48,698 nt of DNA from Mycobacterium sp. 1245805.9 (GTDB lineage Bacteria > Actinomycetota > Actinomycetes > Mycobacteriales > Mycobacteriaceae). This document shows, piece by piece, positions 8,106-16,303 of this stretch. The notes under the pieces are model-generated. The model did not search any database and was not told the origin of the DNA. It was given only the letters and a program-made list of their open reading frames with translations. How positions within the stretch are numbered: position 1 is the first letter of the stretch; the number at the start of each line of letters is the position of its first letter. The translations under genes were made by a program, and so were the position numbers. The stretch lies in NCBI RefSeq assembly GCF_001672915.1, contig NZ_LZKR01000128.1:1-48698 (forward strand). The letters are read 5' to 3'.

Positions 8106-8870
8106 ATGGTTTTAGATGCCGTGGGAAATCCGCAGACCATCCTGCTGCTCGGTGGGACCTCCGAGATCGGGCTGGCCATCTGCGAACGCTACCTGCAGAA
8201 CGCACACGCGCGAATCATCCTGGCGGCCATGCCCGATGACCCGGGCCGCGAGGACGCGGTGGCCCAGATGAAGGCCGCCGGCGCGCGCTCGGTGCAGCTG
8301 ATTGACTTCGAGGCCACCGACGCCGACAGCCACCCGAAGACGATCGACCAGGCCTTCGCGGACGGCGATGTCGACGTCGCCATCGTGGCGTTCGGCATCC
8401 TCGGCGACGCCGAGGAGCTGTGGCAGAACCAGCGCAAGGCCGTGTTGGCCGCCGAGATCAATTACACCGCAGCGGTTTCCGTGGGTGTGCTGCTGGGCGA
8501 GAAGATGCGCGCCCAAGGCTTCGGGCAGATCATCGCGATGAGCTCGGCCGCCGGCGAGCGGGTGCGGCGGTCCAACTTCGTCTACGGCTCGACCAAGGCG
8601 GGCCTGGACGGTTTCTATCTGGGACTGGGGGAAGCGCTGCGCGAGTACGGGGTTCGCGTGCTGGTGATCCGCCCGGGCCAGGTGCGTACCCGGATGAGCG
8701 CCCACGTCAAGGAGGCGCCGCTCACCGTCGACAAGGAGTACGTCGCCAACCTCGCGGTGACCGCATCCGCAAAAGGTAAGGAATTGGTTTGGGCGCCACC
8801 GGCATTCAGGTACGTGATGATGGTGTTGCGGCACATCCCGCGGAGCATCTTCCGCAAGCTGCCAATCTAA
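8106..8870 (+). CDS. dprE2: Decaprenylphosphoryl-2-keto-ribose reductase DprE2 (Rv3791 homologue)
   Basis: 254-residue short-chain dehydrogenase, the same length as the M. tuberculosis enzyme. The NAD(P)H-binding glycine motif is [10 protein letters not shown] (residues 13-22). The catalytic Ser/Tyr/Lys set is SS at 146-147, Tyr160 and Lys164 (FVYGSTKAG). It reduces the 2-keto sugar made by DprE1 to decaprenyl-phosphoryl-arabinose, the only arabinose donor of the cell wall. The start [11 protein letters not shown] matches the family. aftA starts 2 bases after its stop, so dprE1-dprE2-aftA-embC read as one tightly packed operon. Confidence 0.97.
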   Translation: MVLDAVGNPQTILLLGGTSEIGLAICERYLQNAHARIILAAMPDDPGREDAVAQMKAAGARSVQLIDFEATDADSHPKTIDQAFADGDVDVAIVAFGILGDAEELWQNQRKAVLAAEINYTAAVSVGVLLGEKMRAQGFGQIIAMSSAAGERVRRSNFVYGSTKAGLDGFYLGLGEALREYGVRVLVIRPGQVRTRMSAHVKEAPLTVDKEYVANLAVTASAKGKELVWAPPAFRYVMMVLRHIPRSIFRKLPI

Positions 8871-8872
8871 CC

Positions 8873-10822
8873 ATGCGCAACGCACTGGCCAGCCTCGGCC
8901 AGATGGCCACGGCGATGGTGACCGCCGTCTTGGTAGCTATTGGGGTGGCGGTGCCGTCGCTGATCGCGATCGCCGGCGTGCAATGGCCGGCCTACCCGTC
9001 GTCGAACCAGCTGCACGCGCTGACCACCGTCGGGCAGGTCGGCTGCCTGGCCGGGCTGGTCGCCGTCGGCTGGCTGTGGCGGCGGTCCACGCGTCCCCGC
9101 AACCGACGGCTCGCACAAGTGGGCGGCCTGGTGTTCGTCTCCGCGTTCACGGTCGTGACGCTGGGCATGCCGCTGGGTGCCACCAAGCTGTACCTGTTCG
9201 GCATCTCGGTGGACCAGCAGTTCCGCACCGAATACCTGACCCGGCTCGCCGACAGCCCGGCCCTGCACGACATGACCTACCTCGGGCTGCCGACGTTCTA
9301 TCCGCCGGGCTGGTTCTGGATCGGCGGCCGCGTCGCGGCGCTCACCGGGATACCGGCCTGGGAGATGTACAAGCTGTGGGCCATCACGTCGATCGCCATC
9401 GCGGTGGCGGTCGCGCTGGTGCTGTGGTGGCGGATGATCCGCTTCGAGTACGCGCTGATCGTGACCACCGCGACGGCCGCCGTGACCCTGGCCTACGGCT
9501 CGCCGGAGCCCTATTCCGCGATGATCACGGTGCTGTTGCCGCCGGTGCTGGTGCTCACCTGGTCGGGGCTGCGCGCCGGCGAGCGTGCGGCTGGCCGCAC
9601 ACTCGAGCCCGAGCGTGAAGCTGGCCGCACGCTCGACGCAACGCAGACGGCCCAAGGTTGGGCCGCGGTCGTCGGTGCCGGGTTGTTCCTCGGCTGGGCG
9701 GCCACCTGGTACACGCTGCTGTTCGGGTTCAGCGCGTTCACGGTGTTGCTGATGGCGGTGCTGCTGGCCGGCGCGCGCTGGCGGCGCGGCGGCTTCGGGA
9801 CCGCGCTCGACCCGCTGCGCCGGCTGGCCGTCATCGCCGCCATCGCGGCGGCCTTCGCGAGCATCACCTGGGTGCCGTTCCTGCTGCGCGCGGCCCGGAA
9901 CCCCGTCAGCAACAGCGGCAGCGCCTTCCACTACCTGCCGGCCGACGGCGCCGTGCTGACCTTCCCGATGCTGCAGTTCTCGCTGCTCGGGGCGGTCTGC
10001 CTGCTGGGTGCCCTGTGGCTGGTGGTGCGCGCGCGGTCGTCGGTACGGGCGGGCTCCCTGGCCATCGGCGTGCTGGCCGTCTACCTCTGGTCGCTGCTGT
10101 CGATGCTGACCACGCTGGCGCGCACCACGCTGCTGTCGTTCCGGCTGCAGCCCACGCTGACCGTGCTGCTGGTCGCGGCGGGGGCGTTCGGCTTTGTGGA
10201 GGCCGTCAAGGCGCTGGCCCCACGCAGCCGCGCCATCGCGCCGGTGGCCGGCGCCGTCGGCCTGTCCGCCGCGATCGCGTTCAGCCAGGACATCCCCGAC
10301 GTGCTGCGGCCCGACCTGACCATCGCCTACACGGACACCGACGGCCACGGCCAGCGCGGCGATCGCCGGCCGCCGAGTTCCGAGAAGTTCTACCCGGCGA
10401 TCGACGCCGCCATCCTCGCGGTGACCGGCAAGCCGCGCGACCAGATCGTAGTGATGACGGCCGACTACAGCTTCCTGTCCTACTACCCCTACTGGGGGTT
10501 CCAGGGGCTGACGTCGCATTACGCCAACCCGCTGGCGCAGTTCGACCTGCGGGCCGCGCAGATCGAGAAGTGGTCCACGCTCAAGACGGCCGACGAGTTC
10601 ATCCACGCGCTCGACACGTCGCCGTGGCCGCCGCCCACCGTGTTCCTGATGCGCCGCGGCGCGAACAGCAACTACACGTTGCGGTTGGCGCAGGACGTGT
10701 ACCCGAACCAGCCCAACGTTCGCCGGTACACCGTGGACTTGCCCGCGGCCCTCTTTGCCGATCCCCGTTTCGTCGTCGACACCATCGGCCCGTTCGTGCT
10801 GGCCGTGCGCAAGCCGAACTGA
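8873..10822 (+). CDS. aftA: Arabinofuranosyltransferase AftA (Rv3792 homologue) with an in-frame repeat insertion
   Basis: 649-residue GT-C membrane enzyme that primes galactan with the first arabinofuranose. It has many N-terminal helices followed by an extracytoplasmic C-terminal domain ([34 protein letters not shown]). The ATG at 8873, 2 bases after the dprE2 stop, gives an N-terminus shorter than the M. tuberculosis form. Around residues 235-257 there is an insertion of about 22 residues relative to the recalled M. tuberculosis sequence, encoded by two near-identical 26-bp palindromic units (9581-9636). It lies in a loop between hydrophobic segments, so the protein should still fold. The stop overlaps the embC ATG by one base. 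Confidence 0.95.
   Translation: MRNALASLGQMATAMVTAVLVAIGVAVPSLIAIAGVQWPAYPSSNQLHALTTVGQVGCLAGLVAVGWLWRRSTRPRNRRLAQVGGLVFVSAFTVVTLGMPLGATKLYLFGISVDQQFRTEYLTRLADSPALHDMTYLGLPTFYPPGWFWIGGRVAALTGIPAWEMYKLWAITSIAIAVAVALVLWWRMIRFEYALIVTTATAAVTLAYGSPEPYSAMITVLLPPVLVLTWSGLRAGERAAGRTLEPEREAGRTLDATQTAQGWAAVVGAGLFLGWAATWYTLLFGFSAFTVLLMAVLLAGARWRRGGFGTALDPLRRLAVIAAIAAAFASITWVPFLLRAARNPVSNSGSAFHYLPADGAVLTFPMLQFSLLGAVCLLGALWLVVRARSSVRAGSLAIGVLAVYLWSLLSMLTTLARTTLLSFRLQPTLTVLLVAAGAFGFVEAVKALAPRSRAIAPVAGAVGLSAAIAFSQDIPDVLRPDLTIAYTDTDGHGQRGDRRPPSSEKFYPAIDAAILAVTGKPRDQIVVMTADYSFLSYYPYWGFQGLTSHYANPLAQFDLRAAQIEKWSTLKTADEFIHALDTSPWPPPTVFLMRRGANSNYTLRLAQDVYPNQPNVRRYTVDLPAALFADPRFVVDTIGPFVLAVRKPN
9581..9636 (+). repeat. 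Two direct copies of a 26-bp palindromic element inside aftA
   Basis: Copy 1 is 9581-9606 and copy 2 is 9611-9636, starting 30 bases apart and differing at three positions. Each is itself an inverted repeat. In copy 1 the arms GAGCGTGCGGC and GCCGCACACTC flank TG with one mismatch; in copy 2 GAGCGTG pairs with CACGCTC. They encode the repeated peptide AGRTL. The symmetry and the in-frame location look like a REP/MIRU-like dispersed element that entered a coding sequence without breaking it. Confidence 0.7.
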
Positions 10823-13800
10823 TGGCCACCGAAACCTCGGCTGACTTGGCCGCACAACTACCATCTACCCCCGTGGACGACGCGGGAGGTAACTACCGGA
10901 TCGCCCGGCTCGTTGCTACCGTCGCCGGTCTGCTGGGCGCCCTGCTGGCGATCGCCACCCCGGTGCTGCCGGTCAACCAGACCACCGCCCAACTGAACTG
11001 GCCGCAACACGGCACGTTCGAGAGCGTCGATGCCCCGCTGATCGGTTACGTGGCAACCGATTTGAACGTCAGCGTGCCGTGTCAGGCGGCCGCCGGGCTG
11101 GCCGGCCCGCAGAACGCCGGCAAGACGGTGCTGCTGTCGACCGTGCCCAAACAGGCGCCCAAGGCCGTCGACCGCGGGCTGCTGATCCAACGCGCCAACG
11201 ACTATCTGGTGCTCGTGGTGCGCAACGTCGCGGTGGTCACCGCCCCGCTGAGCCAGGTGCTCAGCCCGGCCTGCCAGCGGCTGACCTTCACCGCGCACGC
11301 CGACCGGGTCACCGCCGAGTTCGTCGGCCTGACCCAGGGGCCCAACGCCGAGCACCCCGGCGCGCCGCTGCGCGGGGAGAAGAGCGGTTACGACTTCCGG
11401 CCGCAGATCGTCGGCGTGTTCACCGATCTCGCCGGGCCGGCGCCGCCGGGCCTGAGCTTCTCGGCGACCGTCGACACCCGCTACAGCAGCAGCCCCACCC
11501 AGCTGAAGATGGCGGCGATGATTCTCGGGGTGGTGCTGACCGCCGCCGCGCTGGTGGCGCTGCACGTCCTCGACACCGCCGACGGCACCCGGCACCGGCG
11601 CTTCCTGCCCGCCCGATGGTGGTCGATCGGCGGCCTGGACGCCCTCGTCATCGCGGTGCTGGCGTGGTGGCATTTCGTCGGCGCCAACACTTCCGACGAC
11701 GGCTACATCCTGACCATGGCCCGGGTGTCCGAGCACGCCGGCTACATGGCCAACTACTACCGGTGGTTCGGCACGCCCGAGGCGCCCTTCGGCTGGTACT
11801 ACGACCTGCTGGCGGTGTGGGCCCACGTCAGCACCACCAGCATCTGGATGCGGCTGCCCACCCTGGCCATGGCGCTGACGTGCTGGTGGGTGATCAGCCG
11901 CGAGGTCATGCCCCGCCTGGGCCACGCCGTCAAGCGGAACAGGGCCGCGGCCTGGACCGCGGCCGGCATGTTCCTGGCCGTCTGGCTGCCGCTCGACAAC
12001 GGCCTGCGCCCGGAACCGATCATCGCCGTGGGGATCCTGCTGACGTGGTGTTCGGTGGAGCGCGCGGTGGCCACCAGCCGGCTGCTGCCGGTGGCGATCG
12101 CCTGCATCATCGGCGCGCTGACGCTGTTCTCGGGGCCGACGGGCATCGCCTCGATCGGCGCGCTGCTGGTCGCGATAGGTCCGCTGCGGACCATCCTGCA
12201 CCGCAGATCCACCCGGTTCGGTGCGCTGCCGCTGGTCGCGCCCCTGCTGGCCGCGGCCACCGTCACCGCAATCCTGATCTTCCGCGACCAGACGCTGGCC
12301 GGCGAGGCCCAGGCCACCGCGCTCAAACGGGCCGTCGGACCCAGCCTGAGCTGGTTCGACGAACACATCCGCTACGAACGGCTGTTCATGGCCAGCCCCG
12401 ACGGGTCGGTCGCCCGCCGCTTCGCGGTGCTCGCGCTGGTGCTGGCGCTCGCGATCACGGTCGCGATGTCGTTGCGCAAGGGGCGAATTCCCGGCACCGC
12501 CGCCGGGCCGAGTCGGCGCATCGTCGGGATCACCATCATCTCGTTCGTCGCCATGATGTTCACCCCGACCAAATGGACCCACCACTTCGGGGTGTTCGCC
12601 GGGCTGGCCGGACCGCTGGGCGCGCTGGCCGCGGTCGCGGTGACCTCGATGGCGATGCGGTCCCGGCGCAACCGCACCGTGTTTTCCGCCGTGGTGCTGT
12701 TCCTGGTGGCACTGTCGTTTGCCAGCGTCAACGGCTGGTGGTATGTGTCCAATTTCGGTGTGCCGTGGTCGAATTCGTTCCCGGCATGGCATTACGCCTT
12801 CGCCACCGCGCTACTCGGCGGGACCGCGCTGGTGCTGCTGCTGGCGGCGTGGTTCCACTTCGTCGCCCCGGACAACGGCCCGCCCAAGACCCGCTTCGGA
12901 ACGCGGGTGGCCGGAATCGTCCAGTCCCCCTTGGCCATTGCGGCGTGGCTGCTGGTCGTGTTCGAGGTCGCCTCGCTGACGCTCGCGATGACCGACCAGT
13001 ACCCGGCGTGGTCGGTGGGCCGCTCCAACCTGCAAGCCCTGGCCGGCAAATCCTGCGGGCTGGCCGAGGACGTGCTCGTCGAGCCGGACCCCAACGCCGG
13101 GATGCTGGCGCCGGTGGGCGCCTCGGTGGCCGACGCGCTGGGGGCCGGTCCGTCGGAAGCGTTCACCCCCAATGGCATTCCGGCCGACGTGCGCGCCGAC
13201 CCGGTGATGGAACGTCCCGGCGATCGCAGCTTCATCAACGAGGACAGGCTGACCACCGGCGCCGAACCCGGCACCGAGGGCGGCACCAACCCGGCACCGG
13301 GGATCAACGGTTCGGTCGCCCAGCTGCCCTACAACCTCGACCCGGCCCGCACGCCGGTGCTGGGCAGCTGGCGCGCGGGCATCCAGGTTCCCGCGCACCT
13401 GCGCTCGGGCTGGTACCGGCTGCCCGCCCGCGACCGGGCGCGCCCGCTGCTGGTGGTCAGCGCCGCCGGCCGGTTCGACCCCCGCGAGGTCCAGGTGCAG
13501 TGGGCCACCGACGACGAAGCGGCCGCCGGGCACCCCGGCGGGTCCTTCCAGTTGTCCGACGTCGGCGCCTCGCCGGCCTGGCGCAACCTGCGGCTGCCGC
13601 TGTCGGCCATCCCGAGCGCCGCCACCCAGATCCGCCTGGTCGCCGACGACGAAGACCTGGCGCCGCAGCACTGGATCGCGCTGACGCCGCCGCGGATTCC
13701 GCAACTGCGCACGCTGCAGGACGTCGTCGGGTCCAAGGACCCGGTGTTCCTGGATTGGCTTGTCGGCCTGGCGTTTCCGTGTCAACGGCCGTTCGGCCAC

Positions 13801-14088
13801 CAAAACGGGGTCGACGAGACGCCGAAGTGGCGCATCCTGCCGGACCGCTTCGGCGCCGAGGCCAACTCACCGGTGATGGACAACAACGGCGGCGGCCCGT
13901 TGGGCGTCACCGAATTGCTGGTGAAGGCGACCACGATGCCGACGTATCTGAAGGACGACTGGTCGCGCGATTGGGGCTCGCTGCAACGGTTGACGCCGTA
14001 CTACCCCAACGCGCAGCCCGCCGAGTTGCAGCTCGGGATCGCGACGCGCAGCGGCCTGTGGAACCCGGCCCCGCTGCGGAAGACCTAG
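10822..14088 (+). CDS. embC: Arabinosyltransferase EmbC (Rv3793 homologue; LAM arabinan)
   Basis: 1088-residue GT-C enzyme of the GT53 family with about 15 membrane helices. An extracytoplasmic domain lies near the N-terminus, and a large C-terminal carbohydrate-binding domain begins at about residue 725. The conserved first-loop motif NTSDDGYILTMARVSEHAGYM carries the catalytic aspartate pair. EmbC extends arabinan of lipoarabinomannan from decaprenyl-phosphoryl-arabinose and is one target of ethambutol. The start [15 protein letters not shown] fits the family and overlaps the aftA stop, indicating coupling. Unlike in M. tuberculosis, embA and embB do not follow directly; about 4.1 kb of accessory genes and embR intervene. 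Confidence 0.97.
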   Translation: MATETSADLAAQLPSTPVDDAGGNYRIARLVATVAGLLGALLAIATPVLPVNQTTAQLNWPQHGTFESVDAPLIGYVATDLNVSVPCQAAAGLAGPQNAGKTVLLSTVPKQAPKAVDRGLLIQRANDYLVLVVRNVAVVTAPLSQVLSPACQRLTFTAHADRVTAEFVGLTQGPNAEHPGAPLRGEKSGYDFRPQIVGVFTDLAGPAPPGLSFSATVDTRYSSSPTQLKMAAMILGVVLTAAALVALHVLDTADGTRHRRFLPARWWSIGGLDALVIAVLAWWHFVGANTSDDGYILTMARVSEHAGYMANYYRWFGTPEAPFGWYYDLLAVWAHVSTTSIWMRLPTLAMALTCWWVISREVMPRLGHAVKRNRAAAWTAAGMFLAVWLPLDNGLRPEPIIAVGILLTWCSVERAVATSRLLPVAIACIIGALTLFSGPTGIASIGALLVAIGPLRTILHRRSTRFGALPLVAPLLAAATVTAILIFRDQTLAGEAQATALKRAVGPSLSWFDEHIRYERLFMASPDGSVARRFAVLALVLALAITVAMSLRKGRIPGTAAGPSRRIVGITIISFVAMMFTPTKWTHHFGVFAGLAGPLGALAAVAVTSMAMRSRRNRTVFSAVVLFLVALSFASVNGWWYVSNFGVPWSNSFPAWHYAFATALLGGTALVLLLAAWFHFVAPDNGPPKTRFGTRVAGIVQSPLAIAAWLLVVFEVASLTLAMTDQYPAWSVGRSNLQALAGKSCGLAEDVLVEPDPNAGMLAPVGASVADALGAGPSEAFTPNGIPADVRADPVMERPGDRSFINEDRLTTGAEPGTEGGTNPAPGINGSVAQLPYNLDPARTPVLGSWRAGIQVPAHLRSGWYRLPARDRARPLLVVSAAGRFDPREVQVQWATDDEAAAGHPGGSFQLSDVGASPAWRNLRLPLSAIPSAATQIRLVADDEDLAPQHWIALTPPRIPQLRTLQDVVGSKDPVFLDWLVGLAFPCQRPFGHQNGVDETPKWRILPDRFGAEANSPVMDNNGGGPLGVTELLVKATTMPTYLKDDWSRDWGSLQRLTPYYPNAQPAELQLGIATRSGLWNPAPLRKT

Positions 14089-14098
14089 CGTCGGTCAG

Positions 14099-14425
14099 TT
14101 AACTTCCGGGCGGCTCGGGGCACAAGAACAGGCCGCAATTGCCCGGCGGCTTTCGGATTGGCGCGGGCGGATTAGCGCCGTCCCAGATGGTGTTCCAGCG
14201 GCCGCCGACGTTGCCCTTCGGGCCGCCGACGAGCAGGTACCACGTGTGGCAGCTGCCCATGTCCCATTGGATGTCGGCCTGCGGCAGGGGTTGGCCCGGA
14301 CACCATTGATGGGGGCCTTCGGCCCAGGCGTCGGCGTGCGCAATTCCCGTGGCCGCGCCGAGGCCCGCCACCGCGACACCGGTCGACAGCACAGCACCGG
14401 CGATGATCCGCTTCAAGATCTTCAT
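14099..14425 (-). CDS. Small secreted protein of the WCP/WDM-CH family (copy 2 of 3)
   Basis: 108 residues. The signal peptide (MKILKRIIAG then AVLSTGVAVAGLGAATGIAHA) ends at about residue 31. The mature region has WCPGQPLP, WDMGSCHTWY and a C-terminal cysteine pair (NCGLFLC) followed by a proline-rich end. AAGGAA lies 6 bases ahead of the ATG. It converges with embC, whose stop is 10 bases away, and is 21 bases downstream of its paralogue at 14447-14728, so the two are probably co-transcribed. Function is unknown; export is likely. Confidence 0.75.
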   Translation of the reverse strand: MKILKRIIAGAVLSTGVAVAGLGAATGIAHADAWAEGPHQWCPGQPLPQADIQWDMGSCHTWYLLVGGPKGNVGGRWNTIWDGANPPAPIRKPPGNCGLFLCPEPPGS

Positions 14426-14446
14426 GGCTGGTTCCTTGTCTCGTCG

Positions 14447-14728
14447 TTACAGCCCGGGCAGGCATAACCCGGGGATACAGCCCAGGTCCGGCGGCGGGGT
14501 ATCGCCCTCGTAGACGAAGTGACCGCGATTGGCCTGGAACCCATAGTCGACCCAATACCAGGTGTGGCAGACGTTCATGTCCCACACGACATCGGTCTCC
14601 GGTAGATGTTGGCCGGGACACCATTGATAGGGGCCCCGGGGTTTGGCCTGGGCGGTGCCCGCGGCCAACCCCAATCCGGCCACCGCGAAAATGACTGACA
14701 GCAAGGCCAGGGCAAAGATCCGGCGCAT
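14447..14728 (-). CDS. Small secreted protein of the WCP/WDM-CH family (copy 3 of 3)
   Basis: 93 residues from the ATG at 14728 (MRRIFALALLSVIF), with a cleavable signal peptide ending AQA near residue 28. The mature part has YQWCPGQHLP, WDMNVCHTWYW and a C-terminal pair of cysteines (LGCIPGLC). A GTG 18 bases upstream could also serve as start. It is closest to the adjacent copy 2, consistent with tandem duplication. No function is known to me. The shared tryptophan, cysteine and histidine pattern could bind a ligand or metal, but that is only a guess. Confidence 0.72.
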   Translation of the reverse strand: MRRIFALALLSVIFAVAGLGLAAGTAQAKPRGPYQWCPGQHLPETDVVWDMNVCHTWYWVDYGFQANRGHFVYEGDTPPPDLGCIPGLCLPGL

Positions 14729-14782
14729 GCCCCGAGTGTCACCCACGCCAATTGCGAAATTCTTGCGGCGGACCGCCGAAAC

Positions 14783-15418
14783 CTACCCGACGGCTTGGTC
14801 GCGGGGTTCGGGCCGCATCTCGCGGGCCGTCACTGGCGTCGGCCGCGGACGGCGGGGTTCGCGGACCCCGGCGCCACCGTCACCGGTGAGCCATAGCCGG
14901 ACCGCCGATCCCGACTTGACCCGCGCGCCGGACTCGGGGCTCTGGTCCGTGACGACCCAGCCCCCGGATTCGGGCGCGGTCGGCACGTCCGGCTCGGCGT
15001 TCATCGCGACCAGCCCCTTCGCGTTGAGCGCCTCCCGGGCCGCGATCCATTCGAGCCCAACGACATTGGGCACCGTCACCCTCGCGCTCCAGGGCGCCTC
15101 CCGGAAGCCCACCCGCACCAGCTCCGCCGCCGCGTCGTCCACCGCCGTCGGCTCGGCACTGGGCGGGGAGTCATCGAGGTCTCGCCAGCGTTCCCACGCG
15201 GATTGCCGCGTGACGCCCAGCTCCGTCGCGATCTCCGCCCAGGACTTTCCGTGCCGCCGCGCGGTCCGGACGGCCGCCAGCTCGGCCTGATCCAGCATCC
15301 GGCGCACCACACCGATGTCGGACAGCGCCTCCAGCCCGTCGTCGCTGGGGTGTCCGCCCCGCGCGGCGAGCCGGCGCCACGCCTGCTGGGCCTGCTCCCA
15401 CGCGTCCGCGAGGCTCAT
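14783..15418 (-). CDS. HTH protein with a C-terminal PASTA domain
   Basis: 211 residues, with no signal peptide or membrane helix. Residues 1-45 form an amphipathic helical region. Residues about 48-79 form a helix-turn-helix (AVRTARRHGKSWAEIATELGVTRQSAWERW). After a short linker a single PASTA repeat runs from about 113 to 178 (VTVPNVVGLEWIAAREALNAKG ... DQSPESGARVKSGSAVRLWL), ending in a basic tail. PASTA domains normally sit outside the cell on PknB-type kinases and penicillin-binding proteins; here one is fused to a DNA-binding module in an apparently cytosolic protein. The ATG at 15418 is supported by a -10-like TACCCT 6 bases upstream, inside a palindrome. It is divergent from the ArsR gene. 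Confidence 0.72.
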   Translation of the reverse strand: MSLADAWEQAQQAWRRLAARGGHPSDDGLEALSDIGVVRRMLDQAELAAVRTARRHGKSWAEIATELGVTRQSAWERWRDLDDSPPSAEPTAVDDAAAELVRVGFREAPWSARVTVPNVVGLEWIAAREALNAKGLVAMNAEPDVPTAPESGGWVVTDQSPESGARVKSGSAVRLWLTGDGGAGVREPRRPRPTPVTAREMRPEPRDQAVG

Positions 15419-15420
15419 GC

Positions 15421-15438
15421 TGTCAGGGTAGCCTGACA
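15421..15438 (-). promoter_or_regulatory. Palindromic operator overlapping the -10 of the HTH-PASTA gene
   Basis: TGTCAGG-GTAG-CCTGACA has exact 7-bp arms. Read on the minus strand it contains TACCCT (15430-15425), a good -10 box, 6 bases before the ATG at 15418. A protein bound here would block the promoter, so autoregulation by the HTH protein is plausible. Confidence 0.5.
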
Positions 15439-15476
15439 CGCCCGGCGGGCCAAGGGGCCTTGATGCGACGACGTCG

Positions 15477-15492
15477 GTAAGTCTAGACTTAC
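15477..15492 (+). promoter_or_regulatory. 16-bp perfect palindrome overlapping the -10 of the ArsR-type gene
   Basis: GTAAGTCTAGACTTAC is an exact inverted repeat ending 5 bases before the GTG start at 15498. It contains TAGACT (15484-15489), a TANNNT -10 box 8 bases before the start codon. The arrangement fits a self-repressing ArsR-family regulator with a leaderless transcript. Confidence 0.6.
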
Positions 15493-15497
15493 GGTTC

Positions 15498-15824
15498 GTG
15501 GCCACTTACCAAGACGCCAGTCATGCCTGGCTGGCGCTGGCCGACCGGACGCGGCGCTCCATCGTGGAACGCCTCGCGCACGGCCCGGCGGCGGTCGGCG
15601 AGTTGGCCCGCGACCTGCCCGTCAGCAGGCCCGCCGTTTCGCAGCACCTGAAGGTGCTCAAGTCCGCGGGCCTGGTTCGCGACCGGGCCGCGGGAACGCG
15701 TCGCGTCTACCAACTCGACCCGACCGGTCTCGAGGCGCTGCGCGCCGAGCTCGACCGGTTCTGGGCCCGGGCGCTGGCCGGCTACGCCGAGATCGTCGAG
15801 GAGATGAAGGGGGAAACGTCATGA
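15498..15824 (+). CDS. ArsR-family winged-helix regulator (Rv2034-like)
   Basis: 108 residues; winged helix with recognition helix in SRPAVSQHLKVLKSAGLV and wing RAAGTRRVYQLD. It has no cysteine, so it is not a classical thiol metal sensor. It resembles Rv2034 closely over ALADRTRRSIVERLAHGP and DLPVSRPAVSQHLKVL. Rv2034 is a self-repressing regulator reported to influence phoP and dosR. The GTG start is placed by the palindrome and -10 box just upstream. The stop overlaps the next start (ATGA at 15821-15824), and the following two genes match the Rv2035-Rv2036 order. The orthologous cassette in M. tuberculosis lies elsewhere in the genome. Confidence 0.85.
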   Translation: MATYQDASHAWLALADRTRRSIVERLAHGPAAVGELARDLPVSRPAVSQHLKVLKSAGLVRDRAAGTRRVYQLDPTGLEALRAELDRFWARALAGYAEIVEEMKGETS

Positions 15825-16303
15825 CCCGCACACCGGACGTCGCGCACCACGTCGTCGTCAACGCCCCGATCGAGCGCGCGTTCGCCGTCTTCACCGAGCG
15901 GTTCGGCGACTTCAAGCCCCGCGAGCACAACCTGCTCGCCGTGCCGATCGCCGAGACCGTGTTCGAGCCCGTCGTCGGCGGGCACATCTTCGACCGCGGC
16001 GTCGACGGCAGCGTCTGCCGGTGGGCACGGATCCTGGCCTACGAGCCGCCACATCGGGTGGCGTTCAGCTGGGACATCGGCCCGACCTGGCAGGTGGAGT
16101 CCGATCCATCGAAGACCAGCGAGGTCGAGGTCCGGTTCACCGCCGAATCCGACGAGCGCACGCGCGTCGAGCTCGAACACCGCCACCTGGACCGGCATGG
16201 TCCGGGCTGGGAGGCGGTCGCCGACGGGGTCGACGGCGACGCCGGCTGGCCGCTGTATCTCGATCGCTACGCCCGCCTGGTCAGCGTGGAGGCGCAGCGA
16301 TGA
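15821..16303 (+). CDS. SRPBCC (AHSA1/START-like) domain protein (Rv2035-like)
   Basis: 160 residues of the SRPBCC ligand-binding fold. It starts VAHHVVVNAPIERAFAVFTERFGDFKP, has the central strand segment HRVAFSWDIGPTW, and ends in the long helix WPLYLDRYARLVSVEAQR. Proteins of this fold bind hydrophobic ligands in a central cavity and often lie next to an ArsR regulator that may sense the same ligand. The gene overlaps its neighbours by 4 bases on both sides (ATGA), so the three genes are one operon. No substrate can be named from the sequence. Confidence 0.8.
   Translation: MTRTPDVAHHVVVNAPIERAFAVFTERFGDFKPREHNLLAVPIAETVFEPVVGGHIFDRGVDGSVCRWARILAYEPPHRVAFSWDIGPTWQVESDPSKTSEVEVRFTAESDERTRVELEHRHLDRHGPGWEAVADGVDGDAGWPLYLDRYARLVSVEAQR

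Noticed and set aside
8867..10864. 665-residue minus-strand frame opposite aftA
   Set aside because: It is antisense to a fully recognised enzyme, is rich in Arg/His/Gln as expected for the shadow of a high-GC gene, and shows no domain.
10858..12792. 644-residue minus-strand frame opposite embC
   Set aside because: Shadow frame of embC with biased composition and no recognisable motif.
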